NCBI GenBank assembly: GCA_949296915.1
Contig: CASFPX010000017.1
Span: forward strand, 1-44,447
DNA: 44,447 nt
Direction: 5' to 3'
From: Onthovicinus sp900555545
GTDB lineage: Bacteria > Bacillota > Clostridia > Oscillospirales > Acutalibacteraceae
The notes under the pieces were generated by a model, which did not search any database, was not told the origin of the DNA, and was given only the letters and a program-made list of their open reading frames with translations. Below, one piece after another: positions 33,216-41,740 of the stretch. Position numbers and translations under genes: made by a program. Position 1 is the stretch's first letter. Each line of letters opens with the position of its first letter.

Positions 33216-33907
33216 CTATTTCTTTTTCCACCGTGCAAGGGTTTGGAAGAATTCCTCCATCATGACGTGTGATTTTTCGCGATCCGTATAAAGATCGGGA
33301 GAAATATTCAGGCAAAAGTCGATCATTTCTTCCATTGTACAGTTCTGGACAAAGGCGCCATCTTTTCGGCAATAGCAGCAGTAATCCGCACTTGGCACGC
33401 CGCCAGCTTCCGTCCCATGCTCTTCCGGGCGCGTCATCGGCATTCCACAGGACTGGCAGATTTCCGCAAGACCGATATAAATGTTTACGTCCCCCTGCAT
33501 CTGTTCGTCACAACTAAAATATTCCTCAAAATCCACCCGATAAGCGCGCTGAAGCGGAAGCGCCCCGATCTGTTGCCAAAACTGTGCGACATCCGTTGTT
33601 ACATTCCCGCGAAAGCTGAATTTTGCATATTTTCCGGCTGGGATTTCAACACGCACAAATCCTTCAGGGCAGCGGTCACTCTCACATCCGACAACAGCAT
33701 CAACCCATTATCATCCCTTGCGTAATGGGTGTACAGGCCGTAACATATTGCATCCGGTCGGGACCCGACTAGATTCTTCTGGCCGCCCAGGAAACGCTTC
33801 CAAAGCCCACCAATTTTTTCTGAACAGTCCGGCGCACTATTCGTGGTACGCGTTGACACTCCGACTACTGTGCGTGCGGGACAGTCCACTACTTCATAAG
33901 TTAACAT
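33216..33907 (-). pseudogene. Frameshifted GyrI-like effector-binding protein with C-terminal zinc ribbon
   Basis: The N-terminal half reads from ATG 33907 (MLTYEVVDCPARTVVGVSTRT) through LWKRFL and YGLYTHYARDDNGLMLLSD. Near 33690 the homology jumps frame and continues as CESDRCPEGFVRVEIPAGKYAKF. This second half completes the GyrI/AraC-effector-binding fold and ends in a cysteine-rich ribbon (CQSCGMPM ... CCYCRKDG) to the stop at 33216. A one- or two-base change separates the halves. Intact relatives bind small hydrophobic ligands. The neighbouring WYL regulator is also frameshifted. Confidence 0.8.
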
Positions 33908-33974
33908 TGTCTTCATCCTTTCAAGCTTTGATGCAGCTATCATAGCATGACAATGGGGACAAGGGCTGTCCGGA

Positions 33975-34870
33975 TTACTCATAAAGTTTGGTAATTCGCC
34001 TTAACTCCGTGCGCATCATTTGCCGCATCGAATCCGGTTCCACAATCTCCGCCAGGCTCCCATAGGAGAGAAGATACCCACACCCCGCCGTCCGGCCGGC
34101 CACAGGCATTGGACGATCAACGATCCATCCTCCTGACGCGTAATGCATTTCCGGTCAAACTCGTCATAAACACGATAAGCCATCTGTGGAGAAAACCGCA
34201 CCACGACAGGGATCATCTGCACATCCATATCAATCTCGCAGGCAACCGGCTGAGCCGGGTGCGGTGAAAAAGTCTCCTCGGATAAAGTGACCCTTTCCAT
34301 CCGTGTGAGTTTAAAAAGGCGGATATCTTGTCTTTGGCGGCACCATGCCTGTAAATACCAGGAGATTCCTTTGAAGAAAAGTCGGAGCGGTTCGACAGCG
34401 CGATGGCTTGCCTCTCCGGAGGAAGAATAGTAGTCAAAAATCAGTACCCTTCGTTCCAAAATGGCACGCTTGAGCAGTAGGAACTGCTGATTTTTTTCTT
34501 TTCTACCCCATCCTGAAAAATCCGCCTCAATCCAATTGGGACTGTCACTCCGCTGAAAGATTCCGGAAATTCGGGACTTTACACGTTGGCTGTCCAGTCC
34601 GGCTGATTGCATCAATTGTAGGGCACACAGAAGTTCATCTTGCTCTTCCTTCGTGAAGAGGGACTTATCGAGCGTAAAGCCCTGCATCACCCGTACACCT
34701 CCGCCCCGCCCAGCTACCATATATACCGGGACACCTGCGGCGGAAAGGGCGTCCACATCGCGGCGAATGGTACGTTCGGACACCTCCAAATGTTGGGCCA
34801 GTGCCTTCACAGTCATTTGACGATGCTCCAAAAGCAAATATAATAATTCAAATAGCCGGCTATTTTGCAT
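33975..34870 (-). pseudogene. Frameshifted YafY-type HTH/WYL transcriptional regulator
   Basis: From ATG 34870 (GGAGGGGG upstream) the protein has an HTH_11 domain (FELLYLLLEHRQMTVKALA, VSERTIRRDVDAL), the GGGVRVMQGFTLDKSLFT linker, and a WYL domain (RAVEPLRLFFKGISWYLQAWC). The normal family ending (GYLLSYGSLAEIVEPDS, then a basic tail ending KLYE) is present only in another frame, up to TAA at 33975. The frame is lost within the GC-rich run near 34085-34110; as it stands the read frame ends at 34016 in unrelated residues. The body is otherwise undamaged, so the break is recent or an assembly error. Confidence 0.8.
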
Positions 34871-34903
34871 ATGCCCCCTCCTTCCATGCAACAGTATAAC
34901 ATA

Positions 34904-34934
34904 AAAAGCGGACATTAAATGTCCGCTTTTCTAA
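34904..34934 (-). terminator. Terminator of the alaS-HIT operon
   Basis: AAAAGCGGACAT-TAA-ATGTCCGCTTTT, perfect 12-bp stem with T-runs on both strands, 25-55 bases downstream of the HIT gene and just upstream of the WYL regulator. Confidence 0.9.
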
Positions 34935-34958
34935 AATATATTGATTTACCTGTTTAAA

Positions 34959-35300
34959 TCATGCAAGCAGCGCCTGCATATCCTTTCCGGCAAGCAGGTG
35001 GAAGTGCAGGTGGTGAACCGTCTGCCCGGCGCTCTCCCCACAGTTTGTAATCACACGGAAGCCATCCTGAACGCCCAAATCTGCGGCGATCTTTGCGATC
35101 ACCTCAAAGATATGCGCCACAACCGCGCTGTTCTCCGCCGTGACGGCGTTAGCGGCCGGAATGTGTTCCTTTGGAATCACCAGCACGTGAACGGGCGCCT
35201 GCGGCTCAATGTCGCGAAACGCGAGAACTGTTTCATCCTCGTAGACTTTGTCGCTGGGGATATCACCGCTGATAATTTTGCAAAAAAGGCAGTCAGACAT
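34959..35300 (-). CDS. HIT-family nucleotide hydrolase
   Basis: A 113-residue histidine-triad protein of the HinT branch, which hydrolyses adenosine 5'-phosphoramidates and related aminoacyl-AMPs. Seen: CLFCKIISGDIPSDKVYED (zinc-type N-terminus), FRDIEPQAPVHVLVIPKEH and the triad HHLHFHLL. It starts 3 bp after alaS ends, so it is co-transcribed with an aminoacyl-tRNA synthetase; that fits a role in clearing aminoacyl-adenylates, which is inference. Confidence 0.96.
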   Translation of the reverse strand: MSDCLFCKIISGDIPSDKVYEDETVLAFRDIEPQAPVHVLVIPKEHIPAANAVTAENSAVVAHIFEVIAKIAADLGVQDGFRVITNCGESAGQTVHHLHFHLLAGKDMQALLA

Positions 35301-35303
35301 CTT

Positions 35304-37943
35304 TCATTTCTCCTCTATCATGGATTTTAAAATTCCCTCAGCGGCATCGAGCGCCTCGGAAACCTTGGAAACATCCTTGCCGCCGGCCATGGCGCTGTCC
35401 GGCTTACCGCCGCCAGAGCCGCCCGCTATGGCGGCAATCGCCTTGACCAACTTGCCCGCGTGCGCACCCATTTTGACCGCCTGTGCGCCACAGCAGGCGG
35501 CAAAGTTTACGGTGCCTTTCTCGCGGTTGACTCCGGCAAACACCGCAACGATCTTGTCGCTCTTGGCCTTGGCCTCATCTCCCATGGCGCGCAGCTCGCC
35601 CGCATTGGCGCCCTCCACAGCACTGGCGACAAGCTCCAGCCCGCAGACATCCTTGGCGTTTCCAAGAACGGCCGCCGCCTTCATAGCGGAGAGTTCCGCC
35701 GTGAGCGATTCAATCTTCCGGCGGTTTTCCTTATCCTCCGCCATCACCTGTCCGGCCCGTGCGGTCAGCTCCCGGGTATTGGAGGCTTTTAACATGGCGG
35801 CGCATGCCTGCATCTGGGCGAGGTTTTCGCGCACATAGGCGAGCGCGCCTGTACCGGTCACAGCCGTAATCCGGCGCACACCTGACGCAACAGACGTCTC
35901 GGACACGATCTTAAACAGGCCGATCTCACCAGTGTTCTGGACATGCGTGCCGCCGCACAGCTCAATAGAGAAATCCCCTACCGAAACGACACGGACAATA
36001 TCACCGTACTTTTCGCCAAAGAGCGCCATCGCGCCGAGCCTCTTTGCCTCTTCAATCGGCATCTCACGGCTGTCTACTGGCCGAGCACTGAGGATAATAT
36101 TATTGACTTGATCTTCGATTTTTTCCAGTTCCGCGGTCGGCAGCGCCTCGTAATGCGTAAAGTCAAAGCGCATCTCCCGTGCGTTGACAAGCTGACCGGC
36201 CTGCTCCACATGGGTGCCGAGCACCTGACGAAGCGCAGCCTGAAGCAGGTGGGCGGAGGTGTGGTTCCGGCGCGTAGCCAAACGCTGTTCGCGGTTGATC
36301 TCCGCATGGACGTTGTCTCCCACCTTAAAAGAGCCCTGTTCCACCGTACCGTGGTGCAGGAACGTCCCTGCGGACGTCTTGCTCACGGAGGAGACGCGGA
36401 ACACGCTCTCCCCACAGGTGATTACGCCGGAATCGGCGGCCTGCCCGCCACTTTCCGCATAAAACGGAGTGCGCGCCAGTACGAGTGCGCATTGCTGACC
36501 GGCTGACGCGCTGTCCAGAATCTCCTCACCGGCGAGGATGAGCGTAATATTGGAGTCGTCCGCCATGGTCTCATAGCCGGTGAATTCCGTTTTACCACCT
36601 GCGGAAACAGAGGCATTGTTCTTCCAAGCCTCCTTGTCCATGTCCTTGCGGGCAGAACGGGCGCGGACCTTCTGCTCCTCCATCATGCGGTTAAAGCCGG
36701 ATTCATCGATCTCAATCCCCTTCTCCGCGAGGATCTCCTTGGTCAGGTCAAAGGGGAAGCCGAATGTATCATAGAGCATGAACGCCTTTTCGCCCGAGAT
36801 AGAACCGTCCGCAATCATATCGGAGAGCATCTGCATCCCGGCATCGATCGTGCGCAGGAAGCCCTCCTCCTCCACACGGATCATCTTCTCGATCATATCC
36901 GCCTTTTCGGCCAGATTCGGATAGGCATCCCTGTTGATATCAATCACCGTCCGGCACAGCTCATAGAGGAAAGGCTGATTCATTCCAAGGAGTTTACCGT
37001 GACGAGCGGCGCGGCGGAGCAGGCGGCGCAGGACATACCCGCGCCCCTCGTTGGAGACAAATACGCCATCGCCTATCATCATTGTGGCAGACCGGATGTG
37101 ATCGGTAATCACGCGGATGGAGACATCCGTCCTAGGGTCCGCACCGTACGCGATTCCGGTAATTTCACACACCTTGTCCAGAATATGGCGTACTGTATCC
37201 ACCTCAAAAATGTTATCCACATCCTGTACGATGCAGGCCAAGCGCTCCAGGCCCATGCCGGTATCGATGTTCGGGTGGTCCAGACGGGTATAGTTACCGT
37301 TGCCATCGTTATCAAACTGTGTAAATACAAGATTCCAGTACTCTACATACCGGTCACACTCACAGCCGGGGCCACAGTCCGGCTTGCCGCAGCCGTACTC
37401 CGCGCCACGGTCATAGTGCAGCTCCGAGCAGGGGCCGCAGGGACCGGAACCGTGCTCCCAGAAGTTCTCAGACTTGTCCTTGCGAACGACGTGGGAAGGA
37501 TCAATCCCCGTCTTCTTCGTCCAGATATCGTAGGCCTCGTCGTCCTCCTCATAGATTGTCACATAGATCCGTGCGGGATCCAGACCGATGACCTTTGTGC
37601 TGAACTCCCACGCCCAGGTAATGGCCTCATTCTTAAAATAATCGCCAAAGGAGAAATTGCCCAGCATTTCAAAAAAGGTGCCATGGCGGGCCGTGTGGCC
37701 GACGTTTTCAATATCCGGTGTGCGGATGCACTTCTGGCATGTTGTCACGCGGCGGCGCGGCGGTTCCACTTCACCGGTAAAATACTTTTTCATCGGCGCC
37801 ATACCGGAATTGATGAGCAGCAGGCTCTTATCCCCGTTTGGGATCAGCGAAAAACTCGGCAGCCGCAGATGCCCCTTGCTCTCATAAAAGCTGAGATATT
37901 TTTCACGCAGTTCATTCAGGCCCATAGATTGCATATTTTCCAC
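35304..37943 (-). CDS. alaS: Alanyl-tRNA synthetase
   Basis: Charges tRNA-Ala and edits mischarged Ser/Gly. The 879 residues hold all domains: class II catalytic core (residues 1-~250; MNELREKYLSFYESKGH, GMAPMKKYFTGE, NIDTGMGLERLACI), tRNA-recognition helices, the editing domain with zinc-binding HTSAHLLQAAL and CGGTH, and the C-terminal DHHA1/C-Ala domain (GGSGGGKPDSAMAGG). Length is normal. The leader carries a short terminator hairpin. Confidence 0.98.
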   Translation of the reverse strand: MENMQSMGLNELREKYLSFYESKGHLRLPSFSLIPNGDKSLLLINSGMAPMKKYFTGEVEPPRRRVTTCQKCIRTPDIENVGHTARHGTFFEMLGNFSFGDYFKNEAITWAWEFSTKVIGLDPARIYVTIYEEDDEAYDIWTKKTGIDPSHVVRKDKSENFWEHGSGPCGPCSELHYDRGAEYGCGKPDCGPGCECDRYVEYWNLVFTQFDNDGNGNYTRLDHPNIDTGMGLERLACIVQDVDNIFEVDTVRHILDKVCEITGIAYGADPRTDVSIRVITDHIRSATMMIGDGVFVSNEGRGYVLRRLLRRAARHGKLLGMNQPFLYELCRTVIDINRDAYPNLAEKADMIEKMIRVEEEGFLRTIDAGMQMLSDMIADGSISGEKAFMLYDTFGFPFDLTKEILAEKGIEIDESGFNRMMEEQKVRARSARKDMDKEAWKNNASVSAGGKTEFTGYETMADDSNITLILAGEEILDSASAGQQCALVLARTPFYAESGGQAADSGVITCGESVFRVSSVSKTSAGTFLHHGTVEQGSFKVGDNVHAEINREQRLATRRNHTSAHLLQAALRQVLGTHVEQAGQLVNAREMRFDFTHYEALPTAELEKIEDQVNNIILSARPVDSREMPIEEAKRLGAMALFGEKYGDIVRVVSVGDFSIELCGGTHVQNTGEIGLFKIVSETSVASGVRRITAVTGTGALAYVRENLAQMQACAAMLKASNTRELTARAGQVMAEDKENRRKIESLTAELSAMKAAAVLGNAKDVCGLELVASAVEGANAGELRAMGDEAKAKSDKIVAVFAGVNREKGTVNFAACCGAQAVKMGAHAGKLVKAIAAIAGGSGGGKPDSAMAGGKDVSKVSEALDAAEGILKSMIEEK

Positions 37944-37957
37944 TCCTAATGTCCAAT

Positions 37958-38002
37958 AAAAAAGCGCCCAGATAGGACGCTCTAAGCCCTGGATAATTCC
38001 AG
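37958..38002 (-). promoter_or_regulatory. Attenuator-like leader of alaS
   Basis: On the minus strand a CTGGA/TCCAG stem (37989-38002) is followed by AGCGTCC/GGGCGCT (37963-37981) and TTTTTT, i.e. a terminator between promoter and ribosome site. The leader is only ~70 nt, too short for a T-box. Confidence 0.6.
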
Positions 38003-38005
38003 TTT

Positions 38006-38035
38006 ATTATATACCTATTGATCCGGATTTGTCAA
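38006..38035 (-). promoter_or_regulatory. Promoter of alaS, overlapping the PBP stop codon
   Basis: Perfect TTGACA (38035-38030), 18-base spacer, TATAAT (38011-38006). The TGA stop of the penicillin-binding protein is inside the -35 hexamer. Confidence 0.85.
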
Positions 38036-39648
38036 TTGCCGCCCAATGCCATGATCCCCTCAGAAATCGCCTTAAATACAGGCGCACAGTCAATACCGCC
38101 GGAGATCCCGTCTTCCTTCAGGATTACGATCGTGTATTGGGGACTTTCGGACGGAAAAAATCCCGCAAACCAGGACTGATTCTTCTCCACGCCGTCCACA
38201 TATTGCCCTGTCTGCGCTGTGGCAGTCTTTCCCGCGGCGGAAAAATTGCCACTGGCGGCTGAGGAGCCAGACCCTTCTCGGACGGTTTTTTCGAGAAAAG
38301 TATTGATTCGCAGCGCGTCGGCCCGATCAACAGCATTCAACGGTGCCAGTTCAGCGTGGGGTTCCACCGCGTTCTCCTCCCCATCTATTTTGGCCTCTAC
38401 AAGATAGGGCTCGTAATACTGCCCACCCGAGGCGAGCGTATTGTATAGAGCTGCAATTTGGAGCGGCGTAGCGGTCAAACTCCCCTGTCCAAAGGAAAAA
38501 TTAGCTAAAGCCGCCAGATTGGAGAGCTCACTCTTCGATGGAAGAGTCCCGGCCTCTCCGCTGATGCCGGCAGCAATCTCGTTGGGGCTTCCAAAGCCGA
38601 GATTCTCCGCCATATCCAGCACATGTTCCGCCCCTGCCGCCTGGCCGAGAGCGATAAAATATGTGTTGCAGGACTCGGCCACAGCGGTATCCATCCCAAT
38701 TGTCCCGTGTCCATTCTCCTCATGGCAGTGAAAAATCGTTTCCCCAACCTGAATACTTCCGGTGCAGGTATAGGTGAAGTCCGGATCCACACCAGCTGCG
38801 AGCGCCGCGGCAGCAATGACAGGTTTGAATACGGAACCGACTGCGTAGGGGTGCAGTGCACGGTTGATCAGAGGGGAATCCGCGCGATTTAAATAGTCGG
38901 CGATCCGGTTTGCATTATAGAACGGGCGGCTCACCATGGCGCGGATTTTTCCACTCCCCGTCTCCAGCACGACTACTGCCCCCTTGGAGATCCCGTTCTG
39001 ATCCATCGCATCTTCGGCAATCCGCTGGACATCCCGGTCAATGGTCAGTTGAATGCCTCCCCGAATATCCTGGATTGTATCGGAAATTTGGGCTCGTTCT
39101 CCCGCGAGCAGGCGGCCATTTGCATCAACAGAATAGGAGATGCGCAATTCGCCGCTAAACTGGTTCAGCCAATCGTTATATGCCTTTTCCAGGCCGCTCT
39201 CCCCCGCTCCACTGGCACCGCCCACATAACCGATCAGATGGCAGGCAAACGCTGTATTGGAATATCTCATCGCATGCTGTGTCACGGTGACATCCTCTCC
39301 GCTCTTGATTCCCAACTGGCTGCTGCCCAGTGCCAGAACAAGCGGATTTCCATCGGAAAGCTGACTGTATAAAGAGGCGAGCTCCTCTTGAGTCAGAATG
39401 GATTCCAACTGCTTCAGCGCCGCCTCTGTCGGTTTTATGGCAACCAGCATTTCTTGATCCATATAAGTGATGGGACACATATTGCAATCGTAGATGATAC
39501 CACGGCCGGTATCCGAATACACGGTAATGGAACTGTTAGCTGCGGCCGATGCCGCCCAGGGACTGCTTTGGATCTGCAAAATACGCATAGCCAGTAGCCC
39601 AAAAATAAAGGCAAAGGCTGAAAAGGTGGCCACCACTCGCCGATACAT
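38032..39648 (-). CDS. Penicillin-binding protein, transpeptidase (class B)
   Basis: A 538-residue membrane-anchored D,D-transpeptidase. One N-terminal membrane helix (about 3-25), a dimerisation-like region (~40-200), and the transpeptidase domain with SVFK (Ser272, Lys275), SCN (326-328) and KTATAQTG (Lys474). It lacks PASTA domains and is shorter than FtsI/SpoVD, so it looks like the sporulation-associated or elongation class B type of Clostridia. The ATG at 39648 has AGGGGG 9 bases upstream, better than those at 39657 and 39678. Divergent from the tRNA array. Confidence 0.93.
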   Translation of the reverse strand: MYRRVVATFSAFAFIFGLLAMRILQIQSSPWAASAAANSSITVYSDTGRGIIYDCNMCPITYMDQEMLVAIKPTEAALKQLESILTQEELASLYSQLSDGNPLVLALGSSQLGIKSGEDVTVTQHAMRYSNTAFACHLIGYVGGASGAGESGLEKAYNDWLNQFSGELRISYSVDANGRLLAGERAQISDTIQDIRGGIQLTIDRDVQRIAEDAMDQNGISKGAVVVLETGSGKIRAMVSRPFYNANRIADYLNRADSPLINRALHPYAVGSVFKPVIAAAALAAGVDPDFTYTCTGSIQVGETIFHCHEENGHGTIGMDTAVAESCNTYFIALGQAAGAEHVLDMAENLGFGSPNEIAAGISGEAGTLPSKSELSNLAALANFSFGQGSLTATPLQIAALYNTLASGGQYYEPYLVEAKIDGEENAVEPHAELAPLNAVDRADALRINTFLEKTVREGSGSSAASGNFSAAGKTATAQTGQYVDGVEKNQSWFAGFFPSESPQYTIVILKEDGISGGIDCAPVFKAISEGIMALGGN

Positions 39649-39730
39649 CGCGATCATCCCCCTATTGAAGGTTAACAATCGTATTATGTTCGGATTCTGG
39701 TGAAAAAAACGGAAAATTCAAATTTTCTTC

Positions 39731-39759
39731 TTGACAAATCCCGAATAAACTGATAGAAT
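39731..39759 (+). promoter_or_regulatory. Promoter of the tRNA array
   Basis: TTGACA, 17-base spacer, TAGAAT, 21 bases before tRNA-Met. Confidence 0.85.
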
Positions 39760-39780
39760 AATGTTCGCATTCCGTTGCAT

Positions 39781-39857
39781 GGGCCATTAGCTCAGTTGGT
39801 TAGAGCAACCGGCTCATAACCGGTCGGTCCGGGGTTCAAGTCCCTGATGGCCCACCA
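39781..39857 (+). tRNA. tRNA-Met (CAT)
   Basis: 77 nt with encoded CCA. Acceptor GGGCCAT/ATGGCCC, anticodon arm ACCGG-CTCATAA-CCGGT. The first pair is G-C, so it is the elongator type or, less likely, an Ile-CAU species modified by TilS. Confidence 0.94.
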
Positions 39858-39869
39858 ATTTGTTCATAT

Positions 39870-39945
39870 AGGGGTATAGCTCAGTTGGTAGAGCAGTGGT
39901 CTCCAAAACCACGTGCCGAGGGTTCAAGTCCTTCTGCCCCTGCCA
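39870..39945 (+). tRNA. tRNA-Trp (CCA)
   Basis: 76 nt with encoded CCA. Acceptor AGGGGTA/TGCCCCT, anticodon arm GTGGT-CTCCAAA-ACCAC giving anticodon CCA. Confidence 0.96.
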
Positions 39946-39950
39946 TTTAT

Positions 39951-40027
39951 GGCCCGGTAGTTCAGCTGGTTAGAACGCTAGCCTGTCACGCTAGAGGTCG
40001 ACGGTTCGATCCCGTTCCGGGTCGCCA
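39951..40027 (+). tRNA. tRNA-Asp (GTC)
   Basis: 77 nt with encoded CCA. Acceptor GGCCCGG/CCGGGTC, anticodon arm CTAGC-CTGTCAC-GCTAG giving GTC. Confidence 0.96.
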
Positions 40028-40030
40028 TAT

Positions 40031-40106
40031 GCTGCTATGGCTCAGTAGGCAGAGCACGTCCTTGGTAAGGACGAGGTCACCAGTTCGAATCTGGTTAGCA
40101 GCTCCA
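40031..40106 (+). tRNA. tRNA-Thr (GGT)
   Basis: 76 nt with encoded CCA. Acceptor GCTGCTA/TAGCAGC, anticodon arm CGTCC-TTGGTAA-GGACG giving GGT. Three bases separate it from tRNA-Asp. Confidence 0.96.
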
Positions 40107-40110
40107 GGAG

Positions 40111-40140
40111 AAGCAGGTCATTGAACGGCCTGCTTTTTTC
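40111..40140 (+). terminator. Terminator of the tRNA array
   Basis: AAGCAGGTC/GGCCTGCTT stem followed by TTTTTTC, starting 5 bases after tRNA-Thr. Confidence 0.9.
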
Positions 40141-40220
40141 TTTTGTAATCTAAGCACACATCATTTCCCGTCTCTGTTCATCAAATTAAAAACGGGGAAG
40201 CAAAATTGGGTGGGATCTTT

Positions 40221-40883
40221 TTGAAACGCGCTGTTGTATTTGATATGGACGGACTGATGTTTGATACGGAGCGCCTCTACTGCCAAGCGTGGGATTATGC
40301 CGGAGAAAAATCCGGGCTTGGTAAAACCGGCTACATGGTCATGAAAACACTTGGTACCAACCGGGAGACAGGACGAGCCATCTGGCACAGGGAATTCGGC
40401 TCCCGCTATAATCAGATGGAGATCGAGAAATACACACAGGAGTTTTTCGATCAATATTATCAGTCACATCCTCTGCCCGTCAAAAAGGGGCTGCGTAATT
40501 TGTTACATTACTTAAAAACAAATGAACACCCAACGGCGGTCGCCTCCTCCACTCCGCGCGATCAGATTCTGGAACATTTGAAAGAGACGGAACTGGCCGG
40601 ATTTTTTGATCAGATCGTGGGCGGGGACTCCGTGACGAAATCCAAACCCGACCCGGAGATCTACCTGTACGCCTGCGAGTTGCTGGAGATGAAACCCGCG
40701 GACTGCTATGCGCTGGAGGATTCTCGTAATGGGCTCCTTTCCGCCTCCTCCGCCGGATGCCGAACCATCATGGTTCCGGACCTATGGCAGCCGGACGAAG
40801 AAATCAAAAGCCGTGTGCTGGCTATCCTACCGGATCTGGACGCCGTATCGGAATATCTGAGGCAACATTCCAACAACAAGTAA
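40221..40883 (+). CDS. HAD-superfamily hydrolase (beta-phosphoglucomutase-like)
   Basis: A 220-residue cytoplasmic HAD phosphatase or phosphomutase. Motif I AVVFDMDGLMFDTE, an alpha-helical C1 cap (~15-85), motif II VASSTPR, motif III Lys in KSKPDPEIYLYA and motif IV ALEDSRNG. No ATG exists near the true N-terminus; TTG at 40221 puts LKRAVVFDMDG at the usual family start with GGTGGG 6 bases upstream, while TTG at 40206 (GGGGAAG upstream) would add five residues. Substrate unknown. Confidence 0.9.
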   Translation: MKRAVVFDMDGLMFDTERLYCQAWDYAGEKSGLGKTGYMVMKTLGTNRETGRAIWHREFGSRYNQMEIEKYTQEFFDQYYQSHPLPVKKGLRNLLHYLKTNEHPTAVASSTPRDQILEHLKETELAGFFDQIVGGDSVTKSKPDPEIYLYACELLEMKPADCYALEDSRNGLLSASSAGCRTIMVPDLWQPDEEIKSRVLAILPDLDAVSEYLRQHSNNK

Positions 40884-40891
40884 TTTTAAAC

Positions 40892-40917
40892 GCCGCCGGA
40901 TTTTAAAATCCGGCGGC
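40892..40917. terminator. Perfect 26-bp palindrome between convergent genes
   Basis: GCCGCCGGATTTT followed directly by its complement, with only short T-runs outside. Position between the HAD gene and the M24 gene suggests bidirectional termination. Confidence 0.65.
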
Positions 40918-40956
40918 TAACGCTTTTCACACAGTAGTAAATGAAAACTTTAAAAA

Positions 40957-41697
40957 TCACAGCTTATTCAAAACGCCATCCTGAAAATAATAAATATCCT
41001 CTTTTTTATATCCGAATTTGGATTTTTTCGTGCTGATATGCGGCTCAAAGGTGAAAAATGGAACCTCTGACAATCTGGTATGATTACCGGACTCAATGTA
41101 AATCCGACTCCTTTTTGATTTTGCAATCGAATGCCCCAAGTTCCCTTTAAAGTCCAGATTGACAAATCCGTTTTGAATAATATAGTGGTTAATATGTTCA
41201 TACAACTCCGCGAAAGTGGTCGTAGGTGTTGCAAAGCGCTTCAACTCCAGGTGCAGTTTCTCCTCCATCAGGAGACCTGCCTGCCACTCCTTATTTACAA
41301 TCTCCTCAATTCTTGTGACAACACGCCCATTTTCCACAACAATAGTACGGGCATAATCCCCCCAAATCTTTTTCCGCTGGGGGCTCAGATCAATCGTGAC
41401 AATATCATCTGATAAAATAATCCGATCTGACGTCCGGTAGCGCCGTCCCGATACAGATATGGCAGTCTCATCCCCGGCAAAACAGAGCGCACCGATATCC
41501 CAATACCAGAAAGAATCTGCTCCAAGCCGCAGCAGCTCTGTCTCACATATGCGTCTCACTTCCAGAAGCGACATACCAGGGATTATAACCTGTCGAATCT
41601 TTTCCATCGCTTGTTTCGCGATCTCCTGAACCTCCGAATAGCGTACCTTACACGGCGCACTGCCAGGCTTTTCACTTCTATTTTCCCTTCCGAACAT
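40957..41697 (-). CDS. M24-family metallopeptidase
   Basis: A 246-residue single-domain 'pita-bread' protein related to methionine aminopeptidase and Xaa-Pro dipeptidase, without the N-terminal creatinase domain. Likely metal ligands: Asp in VTIDLSP, Asp in GDYART, His in LGHSIAKSK, Glu in FTFEPH and Glu near YKKEDIYYF. The ligand set seems intact, so activity is plausible. It is 43 bp downstream of the alpha-fucosidase on the same strand. Confidence 0.85.
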   Translation of the reverse strand: MFGRENRSEKPGSAPCKVRYSEVQEIAKQAMEKIRQVIIPGMSLLEVRRICETELLRLGADSFWYWDIGALCFAGDETAISVSGRRYRTSDRIILSDDIVTIDLSPQRKKIWGDYARTIVVENGRVVTRIEEIVNKEWQAGLLMEEKLHLELKRFATPTTTFAELYEHINHYIIQNGFVNLDFKGNLGHSIAKSKRSRIYIESGNHTRLSEVPFFTFEPHISTKKSKFGYKKEDIYYFQDGVLNKL

Positions 41698-41740
41698 TTA
41701 CATGCATCTCTCTTCCGTCAAAAAGGACTTGGATCATGTG

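Noticed and set aside
35943..37949. Long plus-strand ORFs opposite alaS
   Set aside because: They are mirror frames of a well-conserved synthetase in GC-richer DNA, with no ribosome sites.
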